Positions 30,919 through 39,112 of a stretch of 53,933 nucleotides of DNA are shown one piece after another. The notes beneath the pieces are model-generated. The model worked only from the letters and a program-made list of their open reading frames with translations, ran no database searches and was not told the origin of the DNA. The DNA comes from an uncultured Oscillospiraceae bacterium (GTDB lineage: Bacteria; Bacillota; Clostridia; Oscillospirales; Oscillospiraceae), in contig CAJTWF010000014.1 of assembly GCA_910579965.1 (NCBI GenBank), positions 1 through 53,933 of the forward strand, written 5' to 3'. The position numbers and the translations under genes are program-made. The stretch's first letter is position 1. The number at the start of each line of letters is the position of its first letter.

Positions 30919-33753
30919 TCATTCGTTGACGGAATTGCGGATCACGTACCAGCCGTCCCCCAGGGAGGAGAGATTGGCGCACATGGACTGGTCCCACTGA
31001 ATCGTCAGTTCGCCGTCCGCCTTGTTCCAGATATCGGCGGTGTACCAGAGGGTCACGGAGCCGTCGGAGAACCGGAGGCCGCTGTCAAAGGCGTAGGTCT
31101 GCAGCTCCGTGTCCCCCCGCTGGCTGTAGTAGGCGTCGTACTCCGGGAGGTAGCGGCCCAGGCCCTCCCCGGCCTGCGCGATCACCTGCTCCGCCTCCTC
31201 CCGGACCAGGAGATAGCTGTCAAAGAGGTAGTCCGCCATGTAGTCCGTGGTCAGCTTCCGGCCGTCCAGCTCCATGGGACCCAGGATTGCCCCCTCGGCC
31301 TCTGTCATGTCCGCGAAGGATCCGCTGTGGTCATAGAAGAGGATTGGCAGATAGTCCGCCAAATCCTGGAAATTCTCCTGGGCGTAGGGGAAGCGGAGGA
31401 GGCCGTTGCGCTCCGGGGTGTTGAAGTAGTCCGCGAAGGCCGCCAGCTCGTCCGCCGTCAGCGCCGCATAGCTGCCGCCCCGCCAGTCGTTGGCCGGATG
31501 GTCAAAGGATTCGGAATAGACCGGGCCGCTGTTCAGGCTCAGGTCCTGGGTGTCCCGCCGGGCCAGGTACAGCTGGCCGGTATGGTCATAGGCGTAGTAC
31601 TCCGTATAGTACTCGGGCCCCGAATGGGTCTCGCATATCAGCTGCCGGTTCTCCCCGTCCACGGTCATGGGCCCCAGGAGCCAGAAGGCGAAGTCAAAGC
31701 CCCCGGTGTCCGGGTTGTAGGTCCAGTAGTAGTAGGGCAGGTTGTAGGCGGTGACCGCGGCCTGGAGGCCCAGATCCAGATACCCGTCAAAGTTCACGTC
31801 CTCCAGGATGAGGCCGCCGTCCGGGGTCCAGCTGTCGGTGTAGGCGCTGGGCTCCGATGTATCCCAGGCCGGATGGATGAGGGCGGCGTCCTCCAGGACG
31901 GAGAGCTCCTGGGGCGTGCCGCCGGAGGGGGTCCAGAGGATCCTGCTGATCCCCCAGCTGCTGCCGGTGGAGGGACGGCGGCCGTAGAGCTCGATGCGCC
32001 CGGTCACCCCCTGGCCCAGCTCCGCCCGGTCCGTGTAGAGCAGCGCGTCCCCGGACCACTGTACGCTCCGGATCTGCCAGATGGGGGCCTCGCTGCCCTC
32101 CACCCGCTCCTGATGCGCCAGCAGCCGGACGGGCTGGTCCTCGCAGACGGTCTCCAGCAGGAGGCTTGTCCCGTTTTCAAAAGCGTACAGGGTGCTCACC
32201 CCGCCCTGGGCGGTGAGGCCGAACTCCCTGGACAGGTACTCCAAGGCCGCATTTTGGGGATCGGCGGCCCAGGTGTTGTGGCCGTCCAGATAGGCGGAGA
32301 CGAACGCCTCCGTCCGGTAGGGCCAGCCCTCCGCGTCGGAGAGCTGCATTCCGTAGGAATAGCACACCACGTACTCCTCCCAGGTGTACCCGGCGGTCTC
32401 CACGGCCCAGGGGCGGGTCTCCCCCTCGTGCCACATGCCCCCGCTGTCGCCGCCGGGCGCCTGGCCCAGAATGCCCCAGCCCTCCCGGACCACCGGCTCA
32501 CCGCCGGCAAGCTCCAGCCGGTAGCCCAGCCGCCAGGCGCTGTAGGCTGTGCCGTCCACGGTCCAGGACCCCTGGGCGGTGAGGTAGTCCAGGGTCTGGC
32601 CCGTGACCTCCGCCCCCTGCTCCTGGGAAAGACGCGCTGCGTCCCTCTCCATGATGCCCCGGGCCCAGCGCTCCTCCTCCGGGATCTCCGGGCCGGCAGC
32701 GTCCGTTGGCGCGCTGGTATCCGCCGGCGCGCCGGTCTCCGGCGGATCCTGCCGCAGGCCGAAGGTGCAGGCGGCGGCCAGGGTGGCCGTCAGCGTCAGG
32801 GCCAGGGCCGCCGCGCCCCACCGGCGGCCCCGGATGCCCAGAATATTCCGGAACCGCTCCCGCATGACCCCTGCCCCGCCGTAGAAGTGGGTGGACAGGG
32901 AGGAGCGGCTGAGGAGGCCCTTCTGCCGCCGGAGACTGGCCAGGAGGGTCTCGCTGTAGGCCCGGCGGTCTGCGGGCTCCGCACCGGCCATCACCAGATC
33001 GTCGCATGTCAGCTCCAGATCCGCCTCCGCCTCCCGGACCAGCAGGTGGACCAGGGGGTTGAACCAGTGGAGGCTCGCCGCACCCAGCAGGACCAGCTTA
33101 TACCACAGGTCCCGCCGCTTATAATGGGTGAGCTCGTGGCGGAGGATGAACCCCAGCTCCCGCTCACCCCAGTCCTCCCCGGGCAGCAGGAGTTGGGGAC
33201 GGAGCAGCCCCGCCAGCAGAGGGGACCCGGCAGCGGAGGATATCCGCAGAACGGGAGGCCGCTTGATCCCCAGCTCCCGGCACAGGCCGGCGCAGATCCG
33301 GACCGTGTCCTGGGAGGGGCTCCGGCTCCACCGCCGGGCCCGGCGGAGAAACAGGGCCGTGCCCAGAAGCCGCCACAGCCCCCAGGCCGCCCCGCCGGCC
33401 AGCCACACCCGGGGCAGGACGCTATCCAGGTCCACCCACCGGACCGTCTCCGCCGGGACCGATGGCGCGGACCCGCTCCGGCGGAGGACAAGGCCCTCCT
33501 CCCGGCTGATGGACAGCTGGGGCACCTCGACAACCACCGGGGGCTCCGCCGCCGGCAGGACTGCCGCGGTCCGGGGGGCCAGCTTTTCCCACTGGACCGG
33601 GGCCAGCAGGAGCAGGGCTGCCATGACCAGCCATACCCAGTACCGCCACCGGGCGCTGTAGCGCCGGTCCAGGGCCGGCTTCAGCGCCGTCAGGACCAGG
33701 GCCGCCGCCCCCACCACCGCGCTCCATTTTACGGTATCCAACAGCAGGTCCAT
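30919..33753 (-). CDS. BlaR1-like M56 membrane metallopeptidase with long extracytoplasmic domain
   Basis: A 944-residue protein. Transmembrane helices lie at about 10-27, 37-52, 115-137 and 215-235. The M56 zinc motif HELTH is at 206-210 (followed by YKRRDLWYK), with acidic ligand candidates in REAEADLELTCDD near 243. A last helix lies near 305-325, then more than 600 residues outside the cell. M56/BlaR1 proteins cleave themselves and their BlaI partner on signal. The outer region here is much longer than the penicillin sensor of BlaR1 (~590-600 residues in total) and I see no penicillin-binding SxxK/SxN/KTG set, so the signal is probably not a beta-lactam. It starts 2 bp after the BlaI-like gene. 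Confidence 0.82.
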   Translation of the reverse strand: MDLLLDTVKWSAVVGAAALVLTALKPALDRRYSARWRYWVWLVMAALLLLAPVQWEKLAPRTAAVLPAAEPPVVVEVPQLSISREEGLVLRRSGSAPSVPAETVRWVDLDSVLPRVWLAGGAAWGLWRLLGTALFLRRARRWSRSPSQDTVRICAGLCRELGIKRPPVLRISSAAGSPLLAGLLRPQLLLPGEDWGERELGFILRHELTHYKRRDLWYKLVLLGAASLHWFNPLVHLLVREAEADLELTCDDLVMAGAEPADRRAYSETLLASLRRQKGLLSRSSLSTHFYGGAGVMRERFRNILGIRGRRWGAAALALTLTATLAAACTFGLRQDPPETGAPADTSAPTDAAGPEIPEEERWARGIMERDAARLSQEQGAEVTGQTLDYLTAQGSWTVDGTAYSAWRLGYRLELAGGEPVVREGWGILGQAPGGDSGGMWHEGETRPWAVETAGYTWEEYVVCYSYGMQLSDAEGWPYRTEAFVSAYLDGHNTWAADPQNAALEYLSREFGLTAQGGVSTLYAFENGTSLLLETVCEDQPVRLLAHQERVEGSEAPIWQIRSVQWSGDALLYTDRAELGQGVTGRIELYGRRPSTGSSWGISRILWTPSGGTPQELSVLEDAALIHPAWDTSEPSAYTDSWTPDGGLILEDVNFDGYLDLGLQAAVTAYNLPYYYWTYNPDTGGFDFAFWLLGPMTVDGENRQLICETHSGPEYYTEYYAYDHTGQLYLARRDTQDLSLNSGPVYSESFDHPANDWRGGSYAALTADELAAFADYFNTPERNGLLRFPYAQENFQDLADYLPILFYDHSGSFADMTEAEGAILGPMELDGRKLTTDYMADYLFDSYLLVREEAEQVIAQAGEGLGRYLPEYDAYYSQRGDTELQTYAFDSGLRFSDGSVTLWYTADIWNKADGELTIQWDQSMCANLSSLGDGWYVIRNSVNE

Positions 33754-33755
33754 GT

Positions 33756-34127
33756 CTACTTCCCCTCCAATTCATCCAGATACCGGCGCAGATCGTCCAG
33801 ATCCTTCTCCCCGATGGCCCGGCTGTCGTAGAGGGCGGCCACCATGTTGGGGAGGCTGCTGCCGTAGAGCCGGTCCATGATGCCCCGCCCCTCGGCGGCC
33901 TTGTAGGCCCCCTCGGAGACCAGCGGCCGGTACCAGTTGGTCCGTCCCTGCTTCTCGCAGGCCAAAAACCCCTTGTCTGCCAGCCGGTTCAGGGCCGTGA
34001 GCACCGCCGGCAGAGTCCAGTCCCGGCTCCCCCGCAGACGCTGGTGTACATAGGCCGACTGCACCGGCTCCCCCGCTTCCCAGATGTGGAGCATGATCTC
34101 CAGCTCCGCCTCTCCCAGCCGCTTCAT
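33756..34127 (-). CDS. BlaI/MecI-family repressor
   Basis: A 123-residue winged-helix repressor of normal length. It shows LGEAELEIMLHIWEAGEPVQSAYV, the recognition helix region DWTLPAVLTALNRLADKGFLA, and a C-terminal dimer helix region. BlaI proteins repress target genes until the partner M56 protease cleaves them. Two TTATAC-N4-GTATAA palindromes cover its promoter. No beta-lactamase or PBP2a gene adjoins it; the only certain target is its own operon. Confidence 0.9.
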   Translation of the reverse strand: MKRLGEAELEIMLHIWEAGEPVQSAYVHQRLRGSRDWTLPAVLTALNRLADKGFLACEKQGRTNWYRPLVSEGAYKAAEGRGIMDRLYGSSLPNMVAALYDSRAIGEKDLDDLRRYLDELEGK

Positions 34128-34151
34128 GGCTGTCCCTCCTTTATGTGTATG

Positions 34152-34193
34152 TTATACGATTGTATAACTTAACTTTATTATACGACTGTATAA
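34152..34193. promoter_or_regulatory. Two BlaI-type operators in tandem
   Basis: TTATAC-N4-GTATAA occurs at 34152-34167 and at 34178-34193, centres 26 bp apart. The second overlaps the -10 and spacer, and the first lies in the early transcribed region. Confidence 0.75.
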
Positions 34194-34205
34194 TATAAAA
34201 TGCAA
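34177..34205 (-). promoter_or_regulatory. Promoter of the BlaI-BlaR1-like operon
   Basis: TTGCAT (complement of 34200-34205), 17 bp, and TATAAT (complement of 34177-34182). Confidence 0.72.
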
Positions 34206-34219
34206 GTTACAGTGTGGTT

Positions 34220-34255
34220 ACAAAGAGGCAGGGCCGTGAACGTCACGGCCCTGCC
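34220..34255. repeat. Hairpin repeat, left copy flanking the AT-rich islet
   Basis: A 13-bp stem, GGCAGGGCCGTGA at 34227-34239 pairing with 34243-34255. The 18 bases ACAAAGAGGCAGGGCCGT (34220-34237) and the right arm recur at 35488-35524. Confidence 0.7.
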
Positions 34256-34321
34256 TTGCTGGTAACGCGGCTTTCAGCGGGTTGAAGGCCATTAAAAAGC
34301 CTCTCTTTTTTCTGCCTGACT

Positions 34322-34657
34322 TTATAAATGCTTATCCATAGAGGTTTTTGCGGCCTTAACAATATCCTTAAGAATCTTTATCTGCAAAGTTGAACAATTT
34401 TCTAAGAGGTTTGTCAAATCGTCAATAACAGAATTGCGCGTTACTGCCATATTGTCAAAAAGCAAATCGTCTGCGCTGACCTCTAACGCGGTGGCTAGAG
34501 ATACCAGTACAGGCAAACTCAATTTTGTGTTTCCTGTTTCGATATGGCTCATATGGGTGGTAGAAATTCCGATCCGCTCCGCTAATTCCTCCTGTGATAA
34601 TTGGTGGGCCTTGCGGAATTTCCTGATCCTTTGGCCGATTTCGTAGTAATTCAACAA
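34322..34657 (-). CDS. XRE-family helix-turn-helix regulator
   Basis: A 111-residue regulator with a Cro/CI-type HTH at about residues 8-62 (RIRKFRKAHQLSQEELAERI, then GISTTHMSHIETGNTKLSLP, ending VSADDLLF) and a short helical tail probably for dimerisation. The start is a TTG at 34657, or the next codon (also TTG); the ribosome site is poor. Its base composition is distinctly AT-richer than all neighbours. It is divergent from a small lipoprotein gene, with a palindrome TATAGGC-N8-GCCTATA between them, so the pair is probably one regulated unit. Confidence 0.8.
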   Translation of the reverse strand: MLNYYEIGQRIRKFRKAHQLSQEELAERIGISTTHMSHIETGNTKLSLPVLVSLATALEVSADDLLFDNMAVTRNSVIDDLTNLLENCSTLQIKILKDIVKAAKTSMDKHL

Positions 34658-34726
34658 ATTTCACCGCCCCTACAGTTTATAAGTACTTGAATTATAGGGG
34701 CGATTATGATATATTAAAATAAACTG

Positions 34727-34748
34727 TATAGGCTGATTTATGCCTATA
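34727..34748. promoter_or_regulatory. Palindrome in the XRE/lipoprotein divergent region
   Basis: TATAGGC (34727-34733) and GCCTATA (34742-34748) form a perfect 7-bp inverted repeat with an 8-base centre. The 9-mer ACAGTTTAT near 34671 recurs inverted as ATAAACTGT at 34719-34727. These are plausible XRE operators. Confidence 0.5.
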
Positions 34749-34779
34749 TAGTTAATGAAATTTTAGGAGGCAACCAAAA

Positions 34780-35454
34780 ATGAAAAAACCTTTGACACTC
34801 GTACTTGCCGTAGCGCTCGCACTCTCTTTAACGGCCTGCGGTGGCGGAAAATCGAAAAAAGCATTTGAGGCATCCAAGGAAGCGTATCAAAATATCAATG
34901 CAGCCTATGAACTTACAGCGGACTATGGTTCAAATATCTATGAGGCATGGCGGCTCGGTATATACGACAAGGATGAGATTATGGATGGAGGCTGTTCATA
35001 TCTCGCAAAAGAACTAAATCTTTCACAAGAAGAAGTCGAGGCTGGCGCTGCGTATTCTCTGGCGGAGGCTTTTGGTGCTTCATGGGACGAATGTACCGAT
35101 GAGGAGAAAAACTCTTATAAGGTAATGGCGGATTCCTACTTCAGGGGGATGGAAGATAATTTATTCTCCTGGTGTGTCGAGGTTGTATCCAATACCTATA
35201 TCGTAAATGGAAAAGCCGCTGAAGCGAAAGACCATCTGGAGGCGGCTAAGGGCCAGATGAAGGAATTAAGCGAAAGTTATTCCGATTATGAGCACTACCC
35301 CGCCCTAAAGGGGTACTACACCACAACCAGCTCTTTCTTTGATTTCTGCCAAAATCCGACAGGCTCATTTGAACAGCTAAAAACAACCGTTGAAGATTAT
35401 AAAACCACAGCAAGAGATTTTAATGCAGATCTGGATTACATATTTGAGGATTAG
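34780..35454 (+). CDS. Small lipoprotein of unknown function
   Basis: A 224-residue protein with a lipoprotein signal (KKPLTLVLAVALALSLTAC, lipid-modified Cys at 20), then a Gly/Lys linker and an all-helical, acidic, Tyr-rich domain. I recognise no family. TAGGAGG precedes the ATG. Codon use is AT-richer than the rest of the window, like the adjacent XRE gene, which points to acquisition by transfer (inference). It ends about 40 bp before a hairpin that nearly duplicates the one left of the islet. Confidence 0.7.
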   Translation: MKKPLTLVLAVALALSLTACGGGKSKKAFEASKEAYQNINAAYELTADYGSNIYEAWRLGIYDKDEIMDGGCSYLAKELNLSQEEVEAGAAYSLAEAFGASWDECTDEEKNSYKVMADSYFRGMEDNLFSWCVEVVSNTYIVNGKAAEAKDHLEAAKGQMKELSESYSDYEHYPALKGYYTTTSSFFDFCQNPTGSFEQLKTTVEDYKTTARDFNADLDYIFED

Positions 35455-35487
35455 CGAAGATTCACCAGATAAAAACCGCTTATTGAC

Positions 35488-35525
35488 ACAAAGAGGCAGG
35501 GCCGTTCCTTCACGGCCCTGCCTCT
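35488..35525. terminator. Hairpin repeat, right copy; terminator between lipoprotein and MATE genes
   Basis: GAGGCAGGGCCGT at 35493-35505 pairs with ACGGCCCTGCCTC at 35512-35524. It lies between convergent genes. It is the second copy of the hairpin at 34220-34255. Confidence 0.75.
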
Positions 35526-35531
35526 GAAAAT

Positions 35532-36893
35532 TTATTCCGCTTTCTGGGAGATGGGCAGGATCTCCCGGCGGTACACGTACCGGTGGAAGAAGACGCACAT
35601 GGTCACCGAGGCCAGCTCCGCCAGGGGGAAGGCCCACCACACCAGCTCCAGCCGGCCCGACAGGCTCAGCAGCCACGCCGCCGGCAGCAGCACCACCAGC
35701 TGGCGCACCAGGGAGATGGCGAGGCTCAGCACCCCGTGGCCCAGAGCCTGGAACATGGAGGAGGAGACGATGCCGAACCCGGCCAGCAGGAAGTGGAAGC
35801 TGATGGTCCGCAGGGCCTGGGTACCGATCTCCTGCATGTAGTCCGACGCCTCGAACAGGCCCAGCAGCGTCCCCGGCAGCAGCTGGAACACGGCCAGTCC
35901 CGCAGCCATGATGGCGGTGGCGTAGACCACGGCCAGCTTCACCGTGGAAATTATCCGCTCCGGCTTCCGGGCCCCGAAGTTGTAGGCCACGATGGGCACC
36001 ATGCCGTTATTGAGGCCGAACACGGGCATGAACACGAAGCTTTGCAGCTTGAAGTACACCCCCAGCACGGCGGTGGCCGTGGTGGTGAAGCCGATGAGGA
36101 TCTTGTTCAGGCCAAAGGTCATCACCGAGCCGATGGAGGCCATGATGATGGACGGCACGCCCACCGAGTAGATCCGGCTGATAATGGCCCGGTTGGGCCG
36201 GAAGCCCCGGAGCTTCACCGTGATCTCCGGGTTCCGGGTGGCATTGAAGTAGACGCCCAGGGCCGCGCCCACCACCTGTCCCAGCACCGTGGCCCAGGCC
36301 GCGCCCACCACGCCCATGCCCAGGACAAAGATGAAGATGGGGTCAAAGATGATGTTCATCACCGCGCCCACCATCTGGGAGATCATGCTGTAGACGGTTC
36401 TGCCGGTGGCCTGGAGCAGCCGCTCAAAGGAGATGGCAATAAAGATGCCCGGGGAGCAGACCGTGCATACCCACACGTAGGCCGCGCCCCCCTCCACGAT
36501 CTCCGCCACGTCCGTCTGGACCGTAAAGAAGGTCCGGGAAAACAGAAGTCCCAGCACGGCAAACGCGGCGGCACTGCATACCCCAAGGAACACCCCGTTG
36601 ACGGCGGCCAGATTGGCCCGCTCATAGTTTTTCTCCCCCAAGCTCTTGCTCAGCAGGGCGTTGATGCCCACCCCCGTGCCGATGGCCACGGCGATCATCA
36701 GGTTCTGCACCGGGAAGGCCAGGCTCACCGCGTTCAGGGCGTTCTCGCTGATGCGGGAGACGAACACGCTGTCCACGATGTTGTAGAGCGCCTGGACCAG
36801 CATACTGAGCATGATGGGCACGGACATGCTCAGCAGCAGCCGCCCCACGGGCAGCACGCCCATCTTGTTCTCCTTCATTTCTCTCTCGTTCAT
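35532..36893 (-). CDS. MATE-family efflux transporter (1)
   Basis: A 453-residue protein with about 12 transmembrane helices in two related halves, beginning GRLLLSMSVPIMLSMLVQAL and YNIVDSVFVSRISENALNAV, the usual MATE start. The second half opens near VGVPSIIMASIGSVMTFGLN. It exports cationic drugs or metabolites using Na+ or H+; the substrate is unknown. The ATG at 36893 is preceded by AAAGGA. A TTG at 36992 would extend the frame by 33 residues, but it lies in the leader hairpin and lacks MATE homology. Expression seems to pass through a terminator-like hairpin in the 5' leader. Confidence 0.87.
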   Translation of the reverse strand: MNEREMKENKMGVLPVGRLLLSMSVPIMLSMLVQALYNIVDSVFVSRISENALNAVSLAFPVQNLMIAVAIGTGVGINALLSKSLGEKNYERANLAAVNGVFLGVCSAAAFAVLGLLFSRTFFTVQTDVAEIVEGGAAYVWVCTVCSPGIFIAISFERLLQATGRTVYSMISQMVGAVMNIIFDPIFIFVLGMGVVGAAWATVLGQVVGAALGVYFNATRNPEITVKLRGFRPNRAIISRIYSVGVPSIIMASIGSVMTFGLNKILIGFTTTATAVLGVYFKLQSFVFMPVFGLNNGMVPIVAYNFGARKPERIISTVKLAVVYATAIMAAGLAVFQLLPGTLLGLFEASDYMQEIGTQALRTISFHFLLAGFGIVSSSMFQALGHGVLSLAISLVRQLVVLLPAAWLLSLSGRLELVWWAFPLAELASVTMCVFFHRYVYRREILPISQKAE

Positions 36894-36970
36894 TGTTTTC
36901 TCGTCCTTTCCGGGCTCCGCTTCCCGCGTTGTTTGATGATGGCCGCCGGAGCTTGACCCGGCGGAGGTGC

Positions 36971-37000
36971 AAAAAAGCGCCGCCTTTTGCAAGCGGCGCT
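36971..37000 (-). terminator. Terminator-like hairpin at the start of the MATE 1 transcript (possible attenuator)
   Basis: On the minus strand AGCGCCGC (complement of 36993-37000) pairs with GCGGCGCT (complement of 36976-36983), followed by six T residues (complement of 36971-36976). It begins within a few bases of the predicted transcription start and about 80 nt before the MATE ATG. Confidence 0.65.
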
Positions 37001-37004
37001 CCCT

Positions 37005-37033
37005 ATGGTAGCATGATTAAATTTTTATGTCAA
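37005..37033 (-). promoter_or_regulatory. Promoter of MATE 1
   Basis: TTGACA (complement of 37028-37033), 17 bp, and TACCAT (complement of 37005-37010). Confidence 0.65.
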
Positions 37034-37077
37034 CAGGGGAATTGCCGGTTTTTCACCTTTTTTATATATTTTTCCCG

Positions 37078-37701
37078 TCACTTCCCCGCAGGGCGTCTCA
37101 GTCCCAGCTCCCGCCGCTTGGCCTCCAGCTCCTCCGGCGTGATGATGCTGCCCATCTCCTCGTAGGTGCGCAGATCGTCCTCCGCGCTGAAAACCAGCCA
37201 CAGGGGGATCAGAAACGCGGCCAGGGCCACAAAGGGGCCGCAGCCAAAGGCCTCCATGGTCTTGATCGTCGGTCTGTCGGGGAACAGGAGAAGCAGGGCC
37301 ACAGGGCACGCCAGCATCGCCGCGCCGGGCAGGAACCACAGGTAGTTGACCCAGAGACGGAATTTCTTCAGCTTTGTCACCGTGTTCACCAGGACAAAGG
37401 CCGTCAGAAGGAGCTCCCCGATCAGATAGGGATACAGCACGTACCCCCAGTTCGGCAGGGCGTTGGACAGGTGCATCGTGATATTGGTAACCCACAGGCG
37501 CGCCAGGAACACAAGCACCACAACAACCGCCAGGGGTGTGTTGCGGCTGCCCTTGAAGAGCACAAGGGCAAGGATGACATAGGGCAGATAGCTGGTCAGG
37601 ACAGGTATGAGGCCAAAGTGGGTGCAGAACATCCATGCGGCGTAGACAGCCAGGAGGGCTCCCGCGACGCGGGGCAGGACCACTTTACAGAAGGGCTTCA
37701 T
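37078..37701 (-). CDS. Polytopic membrane protein of unknown function
   Basis: A 207-residue protein with about six hydrophobic segments (for example VAGALLAVYAAWMFCTHFGL and PLAVVVVLVFLARLWVT) and a short cytoplasmic C-terminus, EEMGSIITPEELEAKRREL, that resembles a SHOCT-type tail motif. No transport motif is seen. The ATG at 37701 follows AAAGGAG. It has its own promoter and lies downstream of the GntR-ABC operon. Confidence 0.7.
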   Translation of the reverse strand: MKPFCKVVLPRVAGALLAVYAAWMFCTHFGLIPVLTSYLPYVILALVLFKGSRNTPLAVVVVLVFLARLWVTNITMHLSNALPNWGYVLYPYLIGELLLTAFVLVNTVTKLKKFRLWVNYLWFLPGAAMLACPVALLLLFPDRPTIKTMEAFGCGPFVALAAFLIPLWLVFSAEDDLRTYEEMGSIITPEELEAKRRELGLRRPAGK

Positions 37702-37754
37702 ATTTGGTTCTCCTTTCGATTGATGGAACAAATCAACAGGATTTGCCAAAAGCC

Positions 37755-37783
37755 ATTATACACCACACGCGTGCAAAATGCAA
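37755..37783 (-). promoter_or_regulatory. Promoter of the 207-residue membrane protein gene
   Basis: TTGCAT (complement of 37778-37783), 17 bp, and TATAAT (complement of 37755-37760). Confidence 0.7.
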
Positions 37784-37817
37784 CAAAAAACAGCTCTCTC
37801 GCGGACAATCCACCCTC

Positions 37818-38456
37818 TCAGCCGAAGCGTCCCCGGAGGCGGGCCCGGTAGAATCCCACGCTCACCCGGAAGGACAGGACCATGGCCCCAGCCCCCGCCA
37901 GGGCCATGGCGGCAGCGGCCGCCCCCAGCGCCGGACCGCGGAAGCCAAAGAGCATGTTGTGGAGCTTTGTCCCGGTCAGGGACAGGAAAAGCATGACCAG
38001 AATGTTCACCAGGATCGGCGCTCTGGTCCCAAGGCGGTACAGGAGCGGCAGGGTTCCGGCGGCGATGAGCGCCGTCAGCCAGACCTGAATCAGGACATAG
38101 GCCGGCAGATTGAATCCCGCACCCCACATGGCCTCCGTCCGGCCCATCAGGCGGAGCGCCGCGTTCTGCGCCGGGAAGCTCAGGGCCATGCACGCCGCCG
38201 CCAGGGCGATGCAGGCCAGGTGCAGCAGATACTTCTCCGCCACCACCAGCTCCGCCCGCAGGGGCGTCATCACCGCGTATCGGTCCCAGCGCCGCTCGTC
38301 ATTGGCGATGGTCATCCGGGGCAGGGCCAGCGCCAGGGCCATGGTGTAGGCCGGGCCCATCGCCCCCGGCGACAGGCACAGGAGCGCCAGCAGGGGCAGG
38401 TAGGGCCATGCGTAGGCCTTCACGTAATACAGGTCCTTTCTCAGAAGTCCCGTCAT
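37818..38456 (-). CDS. ABC-2 type permease subunit (B)
   Basis: A 212-residue membrane protein with six hydrophobic segments. It starts MTGLLRKDLYYVKAY and has a conserved IANDERRWDRYAVMTPL stretch after helix 2, as in small ABC-2 permeases of YtrC/D-like systems. It shares this architecture with the next gene upstream (IAYDERCKWDRYAAMLPY), so the two are paralogous half-permeases. It is the last gene of the GntR-ATPase-permease-permease operon. Confidence 0.82.
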   Translation of the reverse strand: MTGLLRKDLYYVKAYAWPYLPLLALLCLSPGAMGPAYTMALALALPRMTIANDERRWDRYAVMTPLRAELVVAEKYLLHLACIALAAACMALSFPAQNAALRLMGRTEAMWGAGFNLPAYVLIQVWLTALIAAGTLPLLYRLGTRAPILVNILVMLFLSLTGTKLHNMLFGFRGPALGAAAAAMALAGAGAMVLSFRVSVGFYRARLRGRFG

Positions 38457-38494
38457 CTCGTCTCTCTCCTCCTAATTTATATAGATGCAGCCGG

Positions 38495-39112
38495 TCAGGT
38501 GTACGCCCCGTTCTGCCGCTTCCTGTAGAACCGCACGCTCACCCGGAAGGACACGTAGGTGGCCCCCGCCGCCAGAGCGGCCAGCAGCAGGAGCACCGCC
38601 GGCAGGGGCAGGTCCGGCAGCTCCGGCGTCTCCCCAAAGATCCCCATCACCCCCAGGGCGGCGCCGACGCCCACGCCCATGACCAGGATCATCACATACC
38701 GCCCCTTCTCCGAGCCGAACCGGTACAGGGCCGGCAGTCCCAGGGCTGTGACGAACAGCATGCTCACGGTCAGCAGGGCGGCCATCTCCAGGGTCTCCCG
38801 CCAGTCCGCTTGCTGAATGGCCGCGCTCACCACGATGACGGCCCCGCCCAGCAGGGTAAAGAGATAGGCCAGCAGGTACTTGCTCCACACCAGCTGCTCC
38901 GGCCGGTAGGGGAGCATGGCCGCGTACCGGTCCCATTTGCACCGCTCGTCATAGGCGATGGAGTTGAGGGGGATCATCAGCGCCAGCATCATGGCGTAGG
39001 TGCACCCGAAGCTGCGCATGGAGGGAATCAGGCTGAACGCCACGGCCAGCACCAGCAGCAGCCGGCCGGTTTTGTCCGCCACATAGAGATCCTTTTTCAT
39101 CAATCCAATCAT
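38495..39112 (-). CDS. ABC-2 type permease subunit (A)
   Basis: A 205-residue protein with six hydrophobic segments. It starts MIGLMKKDLYVADK and contains SIAYDERCKWDRYAAMLPYR. Its ATG overlaps the ATPase stop by 4 bp, so translation is coupled. With the ATPase and the other permease it forms an exporter, or an antibiotic-sensing unit of the kind found beside YtrA-like GntR regulators (family knowledge; substrate inferred unknown). Confidence 0.83.
   Translation of the reverse strand: MIGLMKKDLYVADKTGRLLLVLAVAFSLIPSMRSFGCTYAMMLALMIPLNSIAYDERCKWDRYAAMLPYRPEQLVWSKYLLAYLFTLLGGAVIVVSAAIQQADWRETLEMAALLTVSMLFVTALGLPALYRFGSEKGRYVMILVMGVGVGAALGVMGIFGETPELPDLPLPAVLLLLAALAAGATYVSFRVSVRFYRKRQNGAYT

Noticed and set aside
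31327..33831. An 834-codon plus-strand frame opposite the BlaR1-like gene
   Set aside because: Antisense shadow. The minus-strand frame has clear M56 motifs and membrane helices; this one has none.
36893..36992. A 33-residue N-terminal extension of MATE 1 from a TTG inside the leader hairpin
   Set aside because: There is no MATE homology in the extension, and the TTG lies within a terminator-like stem. A leader peptide function cannot be excluded, but a longer transporter is unlikely.
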